Source: Euzebya tangerina (GTDB lineage: Bacteria > Actinomycetota > Nitriliruptoria > Euzebyales > Euzebyaceae). Taken from it: 64,000 nt of DNA. The notes below the pieces were generated by a model. The model worked only from the letters and a program-made list of their open reading frames with translations, made no database searches and was not told where the DNA came from. Position 1 is the first letter of the stretch; the number at the start of each line of letters is the position of its first letter. The translations under genes were made by a program, and so were the position numbers. The stretch lies in contig NZ_PPDK01000002.1 in the NCBI RefSeq assembly GCF_003074135.1, forward strand, positions 248,001-312,000, given 5' to 3'. This document shows, one piece after another, positions 32,434 to 40,349 of this stretch.

Positions 32434-33351
32434 TTGAGCAGAACCGTTCCTGAGGACCTCCTGGACCTCTACTTCAACGAACTCGGCACCGTGAACCTCC
32501 TCACGGCGCAGGACGAAGTTCGCCTTGCCAAGGCCATCGAGGCCGGCAACGAGGCAGCTGAGATCCTCGAGTCCGGCGACTTCAAGAAGAACGACAAGCG
32601 TCGGCTCGAGCGTCAGGTTCGCGAGGGACAGGACGCGTTCAACCACTTCGTCTCCGCCAACCTCCGGTTGGTGGTCAACATCGCTGCCAAGTTCTCCAAC
32701 CGCACCAAGCTGGGGCTGGACGAGCTCATCCAAGAAGGAAACCTGGGCCTCATCCGCGCCGTCGAGAAGTTCGAGTGGCGCAAGGGCTTCAAGTTCTCCA
32801 CCTACGCAACGTGGTGGATCCGTCAGGCCATCCAGCGTGGCATCGCCGCCAACGAGCGGACGATTCGCCTGCCCGTGGCCATGCACGACGCGGTCGTGAA
32901 GATCCGCGCTGCCCGGTCGCGTCTCGAGGCCGAGAACGGCGAGGAGCCCACGATCGAGGAGCTGGCCGAGGCCACGCGTCTGACGCCCGCGAAGGTCGAG
33001 GATGCGCTGGAGCACATGCGCTCCGTGGCGTCGCTGGACCGGCAGGTGGGCGATGACTCCGACTCGAGCGAGTTGGGTGACTTCGTGGCCACCGAGCCGG
33101 ACTCGTTCACCGACGAGGTTGCCGACAACGAGGTCCGTGGCGAGCTGCGCAGTGCGGTCAGCCACCTGGACGACCGGTCGGCCTACGTGCTGACCCGTCG
33201 CTTCGGCCTCGACGGTCGCGACCCGCTCACGCTGGATGCGCTGGGCAAGGAGCTCGACATCTCCCGCGAGTCGGTCCGAAAGATCGAGGGCCGCGCGCTG
33301 GAGAGCCTGCGCCGCGACATGGCGGGCGTCGGAGCAGCCGACGTCGCCTGA
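32434..33351 (+). CDS. Group 2 RNA polymerase sigma factor (SigA/HrdB-like)
   Basis: About 305 residues from a TTG start with AGGGAG 12 bases upstream; the open frame reaches back to 32350. Regions 1.2 (DLLDLYFNELGTVNLLTAQDEVRLAKAIE), 2 (NLRLVVNIAAKF, DELIQEGNLGLIRAVEKFEWRKGFKFSTYATWWIRQAI), 3 and 4 (LDALGKELDISRESVRKIEGRALESLR) are complete, but the long region 1.1 of a housekeeping sigma is missing, so this is a group 2 paralogue. The 296-base gap upstream has several hairpins and no other gene. A terminator follows. Confidence 0.88.
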   Translation: MSRTVPEDLLDLYFNELGTVNLLTAQDEVRLAKAIEAGNEAAEILESGDFKKNDKRRLERQVREGQDAFNHFVSANLRLVVNIAAKFSNRTKLGLDELIQEGNLGLIRAVEKFEWRKGFKFSTYATWWIRQAIQRGIAANERTIRLPVAMHDAVVKIRAARSRLEAENGEEPTIEELAEATRLTPAKVEDALEHMRSVASLDRQVGDDSDSSELGDFVATEPDSFTDEVADNEVRGELRSAVSHLDDRSAYVLTRRFGLDGRDPLTLDALGKELDISRESVRKIEGRALESLRRDMAGVGAADVA

Positions 33352-33402
33352 CCAACCGCGCTAGAGTCAGTGACCCGGGCCACACCTGCTGGCCCACACC
33401 AC

Positions 33403-33433
33403 ACACCCGGAGCCGCCAAGAGGCCCCGGGTGT
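33403..33433 (+). terminator. Hairpin terminator after sigma factor
   Basis: ACACCCGG pairs with CCGGGTGT, followed directly by TTGTGTTG. Confidence 0.7.
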
Positions 33434-33529
33434 TTGTGTTGCTGGCTTGGGATGCGCGCTGACGGGCCACTAAACTGACTCGAGTCACCGGGCCGTCATG
33501 GCGGCCATCCCCGACGAGATGAGGCACCA

Positions 33530-34690
33530 GTGGACTTTCGCGACACGGCCGAGGAGGCCAGCTTCCGCAAGGAGGTGGCGGGCTGGATCGAAGACCGACT
33601 GGCTCACATCCCCCACGAACATCCCGCCGATCACGATGCCAAGACCGATAACGCCCGGTGGTGGCAGGAGCAGCTGGCCGACGGCGGCTACCTCGGCCTG
33701 ACCTGGCCGGAGCAGTACGGCGGGAAGGGCATGCCCATCGCCTATGAGGCGATCCTGAATGCCGAGTCGGCCCGGCGGCACGCACCCTTCGGCATCAATG
33801 GCCTCGGGGTGATCCTGGCTGGCCCGACGATCCTGGTCCACGGCACCGAGGAGCAGAAGGCCTTCTACCTGCCGCGCATCCTGAACGGCGACGACATCTG
33901 GTGTCAGGGCTTCAGCGAGCCCGGTGCCGGCAGTGACCTGGCCGGGCTGTCGACCCGCGCCGAGGAGACCGGTGACGGCTGGGTGGTCAACGGCCAGAAG
34001 GTCTGGACCTCGTTCGCCCACGCCGCCAACCGCTGCATGCTGCTGGCCCGGACCACCCCACAGGCCGAGACCGGGTCCAAACATGAGGGGATCAGCTACC
34101 TCCTGGCCGACACCGACCAGATCGACATCCGGCCACTGGTCATGATCAACGGCGACGCCGACTTCAACGAGATGTTCCTCTCCGACGTTCACGTCCCGCA
34201 GGACCGACTGCTGGGGCAGCAGGGCGGGGGTTGGAAGGTCGCCCTGACGACGCTCGGCTTCGAACGAGGGTCCTTGGCGTTCGTCCTCTCCGCAGAAGCC
34301 GAGGCGGCCCTGGAGGAGCTGACGTCGCGCGTGATCGACGCGGGACTGGCCGACGAGCCCGATATCGCGCGGGAGGTCGGTCGCCTGGCCGCTGACGTCC
34401 GGTCCCTGTCGCTGACCACGACGAGGCAGATGTCTGCGCTGATGCAGGGCGAGACGCCCGGCGGGGATGGGTCCGCGGTGAAGCTGGCCTGGGCACAGAC
34501 GATGCAGGCCGTCACCCGGCTGGCGGTCCGCAGCGGCGGAGACGCCGGGGTCACCGAGGACGGGCGGCGCGATGCCGGCTGGATCTCAGGGTTCCTCCGG
34601 GCCCGCGGCAACTCCGTCGAAGGAGGCACCGACGAGGTGCAGCGATCGATCATCGCCGAGCGGGTTCTTGGCCTTCCCAAGTCGCGATAG
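33530..34690 (+). CDS. Acyl-CoA dehydrogenase, large-domain subunit
   Basis: 386 residues of the acyl-CoA dehydrogenase family: WPEQYGGKGMPIAYEAIL (N-terminal helix domain), CQGFSEPGAGSDLAGL and WVVNGQKVWTSFAH (beta domain that binds FAD), and GNSVEGGTDEVQRSIIAERVLGLP at the C-terminus. It pairs with the next gene, 9 bases downstream, as in FadE-type heteromeric enzymes that act on sterol or branched acyl-CoA. GTG start. Confidence 0.92.
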   Translation: MDFRDTAEEASFRKEVAGWIEDRLAHIPHEHPADHDAKTDNARWWQEQLADGGYLGLTWPEQYGGKGMPIAYEAILNAESARRHAPFGINGLGVILAGPTILVHGTEEQKAFYLPRILNGDDIWCQGFSEPGAGSDLAGLSTRAEETGDGWVVNGQKVWTSFAHAANRCMLLARTTPQAETGSKHEGISYLLADTDQIDIRPLVMINGDADFNEMFLSDVHVPQDRLLGQQGGGWKVALTTLGFERGSLAFVLSAEAEAALEELTSRVIDAGLADEPDIAREVGRLAADVRSLSLTTTRQMSALMQGETPGGDGSAVKLAWAQTMQAVTRLAVRSGGDAGVTEDGRRDAGWISGFLRARGNSVEGGTDEVQRSIIAERVLGLPKSR

Positions 34691-34699
34691 GAGTACCCG

Positions 34700-35671
34700 A
34701 TGGACGCAGTACTCACTGAAGAACAACTCGCCATCGCCGATGCCGCTAGGGGACTGGCGGCGGACGGGTTGGTCGCCGCACGCACGCTGCTGGACGGCGG
34801 CGACCTCCCCGCGCAGCCGACCAGATCGCTGTACGAGGGGTTCACCGGCCTCGGGGTCGAGGAGGCCGCCGGCGGCGCCGGCGGATCGCTGGTCGACCTG
34901 GCCCTGGTGGCTCGTGAGCTCGGCCGGACCGTCTGCCCCACGCCGTGGCTGACCCACCAGATGGCCCTGCACGCCGCTGCAGCCGCTGGACTGGACATCA
35001 CGGACGGGATGCGCGCGGATGCCCGCTGGGTCGTGGTGGATGAGGACCCCACGTTCGTCAGGGACGCCCTGTTCGGCGGGACCCCGGCGGAGGTGGCCGT
35101 GCTCCTCGACGATGACGACGTGTCGCTGCACGCCGTCGGGCAGATCACCCCTCGGCGGGCCATGGACCCGAGCCGGCCGGTCGCCGAGATCGAGCTGGGG
35201 CCGGTCATCGCACAAGCCGAGCAGGGTGCGGGTGAGGCCCGACGACGCGCACAGGCCATCCTGGCCGCCTCGCAGGTCGGCACCGGTCTCGGCGCCGTGG
35301 AGCGCGCCGCCGCGTACGCGATGGACCGGCAGCAGTTCGGCAAGCCGATCGCGATCTTCCAGGCCGTCGCCCATCAGCTGGCCGAGGCCTGGACCCAGGT
35401 CGAGCTGGCCTGGTCACTGGTGCTGTACGCCTGCTGGGCCGTCGGCAGTGGTGAGGCCGACGCGGCCGCAGCCGTCGACGGGGCGGTCGGCAAGGCCGGC
35501 AACGCCGCCATCTTCGCCGCGGAGCGGGGCATGCAGGTGCACGGTGGGATCGGCATCACCTGGGAAGCCGACCCCCATCTGGCCCTCCGTCGCGCCATGG
35601 GGGATGACGCCTGGCTGCGTTCGGCCCGCGACGCTGAGCTGGCCCTCGGCCGGTCACTGCTGCACCAGTAG
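34700..35671 (+). CDS. Acyl-CoA dehydrogenase, partner subunit
   Basis: 323 residues, shorter and more divergent than the first, with the C-terminal helical domain (GTGLGAVERAAAYAMDRQQFGKPIAIFQAVAHQLAE, MQVHGGIGITWEADPHLALRRA). The usual catalytic Glu region is weak, as expected for the non-identical subunit in heterotetrameric acyl-CoA dehydrogenases. Cotranscribed with the previous gene. Confidence 0.88.
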   Translation: MDAVLTEEQLAIADAARGLAADGLVAARTLLDGGDLPAQPTRSLYEGFTGLGVEEAAGGAGGSLVDLALVARELGRTVCPTPWLTHQMALHAAAAAGLDITDGMRADARWVVVDEDPTFVRDALFGGTPAEVAVLLDDDDVSLHAVGQITPRRAMDPSRPVAEIELGPVIAQAEQGAGEARRRAQAILAASQVGTGLGAVERAAAYAMDRQQFGKPIAIFQAVAHQLAEAWTQVELAWSLVLYACWAVGSGEADAAAAVDGAVGKAGNAAIFAAERGMQVHGGIGITWEADPHLALRRAMGDDAWLRSARDAELALGRSLLHQ

Positions 35672-35723
35672 ACGGAACGAGTAGGCCGAACGAGTAGGCC
35701 AAGTCAGCGCAGACAGAGTCAGC

Positions 35724-36188
35724 TCAGTCCGACCACGATCGGAGTGTCTCGAGCAGCCGCTGCTCGCCCGGCTTGAGCGGCCCGTAGTGCTCCATGACCC
35801 AGGACCAGTACACCTCGCCGGCCCGCTGCACCTCCGCAACCAGGTCCTCCCGTCGGCAGGTTGCTCGTCGCGTGTCCTCTCCGGCGACCGTGCTCACCAG
35901 CACGCGGTCCCCGCCGATCCTCCCCAGGCGCAGCTGGATCGGCTGTGACGGGTACAGGATCTCACCCTCGCCGGTGGTGAGCAGCTTGTCGACCGCGGTG
36001 ACGAAGAACGGCCACAGCCAGTCCAGATCGTCCCACCAGGCGCGATCCATCACCGGCTGCCCGTCGATGAGCAGCTCGACGACACCGCGGACGTGGCTCC
36101 ACGTCCCGGCCGGAGGCACCGACTGCTCCAACGGAACGGTGCTGTCGTCGTCGCGGAGGAGGAGCACGGAGATGGTGACCGGAGACAT
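35724..36188 (-). CDS. Candidate immunity protein for the adjacent toxin
   Basis: 154 residues, Trp-rich, with WSHVRGVVELLIDGQPVMDR and WWDDLDWLWPFF. It starts 3 bases after the stop of the Hint toxin gene, the standard place for the immunity gene, and is small and acidic as such proteins often are. I do not recognise its family. Confidence 0.6.
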   Translation of the reverse strand: MSPVTISVLLLRDDDSTVPLEQSVPPAGTWSHVRGVVELLIDGQPVMDRAWWDDLDWLWPFFVTAVDKLLTTGEGEILYPSQPIQLRLGRIGGDRVLVSTVAGEDTRRATCRREDLVAEVQRAGEVYWSWVMEHYGPLKPGEQRLLETLRSWSD

Positions 36189-36191
36189 GCC

Positions 36192-37589
36192 CTAGGGAGG
36201 ATAGAACTGGCCGATGTGACCGTTGCCCACCCCGAGCACGTACTCGACGCCGTCGACGACCCCACGGACCTGGCCGAAGCCATCCCCGATCTCGATCAGC
36301 TCGTCCCGGTTCTGCCGCACGACCTCGGCGATGGCGTTCTCGACGTCCTGGATGGACATGGCCGGGTCGAAGAAGGTCTGCGTGGGCCGCGTCGACCCAT
36401 CCCAGTACTCCGGATGGTGCCGCTTCAGGATGTGGTCCATGTCGGACTTGCCCAGCAGGAAGGTCTCACTGCCCAGGGTGAAGCGGCGACTCTGCCAGTT
36501 CCTGAGCGCCAGCAGGCAGTCGTTGTGAACCAGCACATCAGTCGGACCGGCGACGACCCGGTAGGTGTGGAGGTCAGCGACTTCGAGGTTGTACATCGGC
36601 ATCCGACCGGCTGGTCCGGTGACGCCGGCTGTCGGCACCCACTCGCCCAGCGCGCCCAGCAGGCGCGCGTCGCCGCCGAGGTCAGCCGCCGGGGTCCAGC
36701 GACGATCGACGGCATCCCAGAAGGGATGGTCGGGAGTCGTCACCAGTTCGTGCCCCTCGATGTCGAGCGCCACCGCGTCATCCAGGTGGCGGAACACGTG
36801 GGTGACCCGTCGGGGGCCGGCCTGGCCGGTGAGCGGATCCTCGGACCACACCAGGTCACCGATGGCGATCCGGGCGATCGGCAACGCGGTCCCGTCGGCC
36901 ATCCTGACGGGCGTCGACCCGGGAAAGGAGCAGGCGTCGGCGACGTCGTCAGCGACTCGGATCACGTCATCGCCGGACCGACCGGCATCGGCTGCGATGT
37001 CAGCGACATCGTCCACCGCTCGTGTGGCGTCGACGGCGGACTCCCCGATCAACCCAGCAGCTCGTGCGCCATCCCCGTAGACCGGGATCAACCCGACCAG
37101 GATCAGCCCGAGCGACACCTCGTCACCGGTCTGAACGGCCCGGACACCGTCCCTGATGTCGCCGACCACGATGATGCTCGACACGGTCTGACCCGTGATG
37201 CGGATCCCCTCGAGGATGATGCTGTCCTCGCCGCCGCCGTAATCACCGAGCACCAACCCGTTGATGAAGGCGCCGCCCCCGCTGAGGAGACCACCGCCCA
37301 CCGTGCGGGCCCCGTCCGCGATGGTTCCGAGGATGCCGCGGCCCCCACCGTCGTCCCCCGACACCGGGTTCCCGTCGGCGTCCAGAACGATGCCATCCTC
37401 GCCCACCGAGCAGCCGCCACCGGTGACGTCGCACACCTGCTCCTGGACCGTGCTGGTCAGGAACGTCGCGAGGTCACCGCCGCTCGTCGCAAGCAGGGTC
37501 AGGACGGCAACGATCACCGCCCCCACGCCAAGCCACTCCATGGTGGTCTGGCCGTCCTCCCGACGGAGCAGCAGCAGGCGACTGGTCAC
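36192..37589 (-). CDS. Polymorphic toxin with pilin-like N-terminus and Hint domain
   Basis: 465 residues from a GTG. Residues 1-34 (LLLLRREDGQTTMEWLGVG then a hydrophobic stretch) read as a class III/type IV prepilin signal: Gly13 before Gln14 and Glu at mature position 5. A Gly/Asp-rich and hydrophobic middle follows. A Hint autoprotease spans about 220-356 (CSFPGSTPVRMADG start, TPDHPF, and VLVHN end). The last about 110 residues (HILKRHHPEYW, then FFDPAMSIQDVENAIAEV and a final YPP) are a C-terminal toxin domain, plausibly a BECR-fold ribonuclease but unassigned. The immunity candidate is directly downstream. Confidence 0.8.
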   Translation of the reverse strand: MTSRLLLLRREDGQTTMEWLGVGAVIVAVLTLLATSGGDLATFLTSTVQEQVCDVTGGGCSVGEDGIVLDADGNPVSGDDGGGRGILGTIADGARTVGGGLLSGGGAFINGLVLGDYGGGEDSIILEGIRITGQTVSSIIVVGDIRDGVRAVQTGDEVSLGLILVGLIPVYGDGARAAGLIGESAVDATRAVDDVADIAADAGRSGDDVIRVADDVADACSFPGSTPVRMADGTALPIARIAIGDLVWSEDPLTGQAGPRRVTHVFRHLDDAVALDIEGHELVTTPDHPFWDAVDRRWTPAADLGGDARLLGALGEWVPTAGVTGPAGRMPMYNLEVADLHTYRVVAGPTDVLVHNDCLLALRNWQSRRFTLGSETFLLGKSDMDHILKRHHPEYWDGSTRPTQTFFDPAMSIQDVENAIAEVVRQNRDELIEIGDGFGQVRGVVDGVEYVLGVGNGHIGQFYPP

Positions 37590-37630
37590 CGTCCCAGCGT
37601 CACCGGTTGGGCATGGCCGTGCGTAGGTCT

Positions 37631-37640
37631 GGGGGCCCAA
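37631..37640. repeat. GGGGGCCCAA motif shared with the phaC promoter region
   Basis: Same 10-mer as at 17439-17448, at nearly the same distance (42 versus 44 bases) upstream of a minus-strand start. The surrounding 100 bases contain several further GGCCCA/TGGGCC runs. Confidence 0.4.
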
Positions 37641-37746
37641 TCTGCGCGGCCACGAGGCCCAATTGCGGCCTGGGCCGGCCCATTCCGTCGTGGGCCCCGG
37701 TCGGCGGGTCGTGGGCCACGTGCGCGGAGCGAGCCATGATTGAGGC

Positions 37747-38355
37747 ATGTCGCAGCGCCCGCTGACCAGCAACCGTGGACGACTGATCCTCCTCGGCATC
37801 GCCGGGGTTGCGGTTGTTGCTGCCCTGCTCGCGGCCGTGGGAGCCTCGACCCGAAGCGCAGAGCAGGTCAGGATCGCCACCAACGAGCAGACGGTTCGGA
37901 TGGCCGTGACCTACGCCGATGACCGAGGCGACGCCTTCAGGTTCGGCCTGCCTGACGGTGTGGCCCGGGACGAGGGCCGCGACACGCTTCTGCCGCTGGT
38001 GTTCTCACCGACCGAGTCGGCGCCGGTTCGCTGGAGCGTGGTCCTCGATGTGCGCCCGGTCGATCAGCCGCTGGAGGAGATCGTGTCGGAGGACAGCCTG
38101 GCCGAGCGGCTGCCGGGTTACGGGGACGGGCGGAGCTTGCTCCAGGCCGCCACGGCCGTCCCGCTCGCCGGCCATCCGGCGTGGACCTACACCACGTTGG
38201 ATGCCGACGGCGAGCCGTTCGTCGTCCAGACCGTCATCGCCGATCGCGACGGCCGCCGCGTGGTCGTGGCGTTGGCCGTGCCCCAGGCCGACGCCGACGT
38301 CTTCGCGGACCAGCTTGCGGTCCAGGTGCTGAGCGAGTGGGCTTGGTTGAGCTGA
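37747..38355 (+). CDS. Hypothetical membrane-anchored protein
   Basis: 202 residues with one N-terminal membrane segment (ILLGIAGVAVVAALLAAVGA) and a soluble outer domain with no recognised motif. It stands between the divergent toxin gene and the acyl-CoA synthetase gene, 39 bases before the latter. Confidence 0.65.
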   Translation: MSQRPLTSNRGRLILLGIAGVAVVAALLAAVGASTRSAEQVRIATNEQTVRMAVTYADDRGDAFRFGLPDGVARDEGRDTLLPLVFSPTESAPVRWSVVLDVRPVDQPLEEIVSEDSLAERLPGYGDGRSLLQAATAVPLAGHPAWTYTTLDADGEPFVVQTVIADRDGRRVVVALAVPQADADVFADQLAVQVLSEWAWLS

Positions 38356-38394
38356 GGCCCACATCCCGTTCCGACCGCCGGTTAGCATCCGGCC

Positions 38395-40275
38395 ATGGCC
38401 GACACCTACCGCGCAGTCTACGACCACGCCGCCGCCGACCCGGCGGGCTTCTGGCTCGAGCAGGCCACGGCGATCGACTGGGACACCGCTCCGCAGACCG
38501 CACTCGATGACAGCCGTCCGCCGTTCTACCGCTGGTTCCCCGACGGCCGCCTGAACACCTGCTTCAACGCCGTGGATCGGCATGTGCGGGATGGGCGGGC
38601 AGACCAGCCGGCCATCGTGCACGACAGCGCCTACACCGGTGAGGTCACCACCCTGACCTACGCCGACCTGCTGGACCGGGTCAGCCGGCTGGCCGGCGGT
38701 CTGCGCGAGCGGGGTGTCCAGCAAGGCGACCGGGTCATCATCTACATGCCGATGATCCCGGAGGCGGTCATCGCCATGCTCGCCTGCGCGAGACTCGGGG
38801 CGATCCACTCCGTGGTCTTCGGCGGGTTCGCCGCGAAGGAGCTCGCCACCCGGATCGCCGATGCCAAGCCCTCTGCCATCATCGCCGCCTCGTGTGGCCT
38901 CGAGCCCAGCCGGATCGTTGCCTACAAGCCCCTCGTCGACACCGCCATCGAGATGGTGGAGGAAGCAGACCGACCCGCGGTCGTCGTCGTCAAGCAACGA
39001 CCGCAGGCCACCGCGGCGATGGGGGAGCGCGACGTCGACTACGACGAGGTCGCGGCCGCCGAGCCCGTCGAGTGCGTGACGGTTGCCGCGACCGATCCGC
39101 TGTACATCCTCTACACGTCGGGGACGACGGGAACTCCGAAGGGGGTGGTGCGCGACAACGGTGGCCATGCGGTGGCGCTGGCCTGGTCCATGGCGAACGT
39201 CTACGGCGTGCAACCCGGCGAGGTGTACTGGGCGGCCTCGGACGTCGGCTGGGTGGTCGGGCACTCCTACATCTGCTACGGACCGCTGATCCACGGCTGC
39301 ACCAGCGTCATGTTCGAGGGCAAGCCGGTCGGGACACCCGACGCCGGCGCCTTCTGGCGCGTGATCGCCGACCACGGCGTGGCCGTGCTGTTCACCGCAC
39401 CCACGGCGTTCCGGGCGATCAAGCGGGTCGATGCCGATGCGGTTGCGTTGCAGGGCAGGGACCTCGGGCCATTCCGGACGCTGTTCCTGGCCGGCGAGCG
39501 GTGCGACCCCGACACCCTGGAGTGGTCAGGTGAGATCCTCGGCGTGCCCGTCATCGACCACTGGTGGCAGACCGAGACGGGATATCCGATCTCCGCCAAC
39601 CCGATGGGCATCGAGCAGTTGCCGGTCAAGCCAGGGTCGGCCACGGTGCCGATGCCCGGGTGGGACGTGCAGATCCTCGATCAGGCCGGTGAGCACGCAG
39701 AGCCTGGCGAGATCGGCAGTGTCGTGGTCAAGCTGCCGTTGCCCCCAGGCGCCTTCCCGACGCTGTGGAACGACGAGGAGCGGTACGTCTCCTCCTACAT
39801 GTCCCGCTACCCCGGCTACTACCTGACGGGCGACGCCGGCATGATCGACGCCGACGGCTACCTCTCGATCATGAGTCGGATCGACGACATCATCAACGTC
39901 GCCGGGCACCGTCTCTCCACCGGGGCGATGGAGGAGGTGCTGGCCGGGCATCCTGACGTCGCCGAGTGCGCCGTCATCGGGGTCGCCGACCCGATGAAGG
40001 GGGAGGTGCCGATGGGGTTGGTGGTCCTCAAGGCCGGGGTGGAGATCAGCGAGGAGCAGATCCAGGCGGAGCTGGTCCAGCGCGTCCGGGACGAGATCGG
40101 CCCGGTGGCGGCGTTCAAGCAGGCGGTGGTCGTTGGTGGGCTGCCGAAGACCCGGTCGGGCAAGGTGCTGCGGAGGACGGCCAAGGCGATCGCGGAGGGG
40201 GAGCCGTACACCACTCCCTCGACCATCGAGGACCCGGCCGTCCTCGACACCCTGAGCGACCGGATCGCGCCCTGA
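38395..40275 (+). CDS. prpE: Acyl-CoA synthetase, propionate-CoA ligase-like
   Basis: 626-residue acetyl/propionyl-CoA synthetase family enzyme: ACS N-terminal segment (FYRWFPDGRLNTCFNAVDRH), A3 motif YTSGTTGTPKGVV, A5 WWQTETGYPI, A7 YLTGDAG, and A10 GLPKTRSGKVLRR with the conserved catalytic Lys. The overall sequence, including VFGGFAAKELATRI, resembles PrpE more than Acs. TAGCAT lies 6 bases before the ATG with no Shine-Dalgarno. A palindromic element lies just after the stop. Confidence 0.82.
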   Translation: MADTYRAVYDHAAADPAGFWLEQATAIDWDTAPQTALDDSRPPFYRWFPDGRLNTCFNAVDRHVRDGRADQPAIVHDSAYTGEVTTLTYADLLDRVSRLAGGLRERGVQQGDRVIIYMPMIPEAVIAMLACARLGAIHSVVFGGFAAKELATRIADAKPSAIIAASCGLEPSRIVAYKPLVDTAIEMVEEADRPAVVVVKQRPQATAAMGERDVDYDEVAAAEPVECVTVAATDPLYILYTSGTTGTPKGVVRDNGGHAVALAWSMANVYGVQPGEVYWAASDVGWVVGHSYICYGPLIHGCTSVMFEGKPVGTPDAGAFWRVIADHGVAVLFTAPTAFRAIKRVDADAVALQGRDLGPFRTLFLAGERCDPDTLEWSGEILGVPVIDHWWQTETGYPISANPMGIEQLPVKPGSATVPMPGWDVQILDQAGEHAEPGEIGSVVVKLPLPPGAFPTLWNDEERYVSSYMSRYPGYYLTGDAGMIDADGYLSIMSRIDDIINVAGHRLSTGAMEEVLAGHPDVAECAVIGVADPMKGEVPMGLVVLKAGVEISEEQIQAELVQRVRDEIGPVAAFKQAVVVGGLPKTRSGKVLRRTAKAIAEGEPYTTPSTIEDPAVLDTLSDRIAP

Positions 40276-40285
40276 CCCACGTGTG

Positions 40286-40333
40286 CACGATCGGGGCCTG
40301 ACCCACACCTGCGTGGGGCATCCCCCGATCGTG
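40286..40333. repeat. Palindromic element, copy 1
   Basis: CACGATCGGGGCCTGACCC and a largely complementary right arm ending CCCCGATCGTG form a hairpin in the gap between the synthetase and the DUF3152 gene. Its flank GTGTCGAATC matches, in inverse orientation, the flank of the copy inside carB at 51042-51115, so this is a dispersed repeat. Confidence 0.8.
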
Positions 40334-40349
40334 TCGAATCCTGGGGTGT

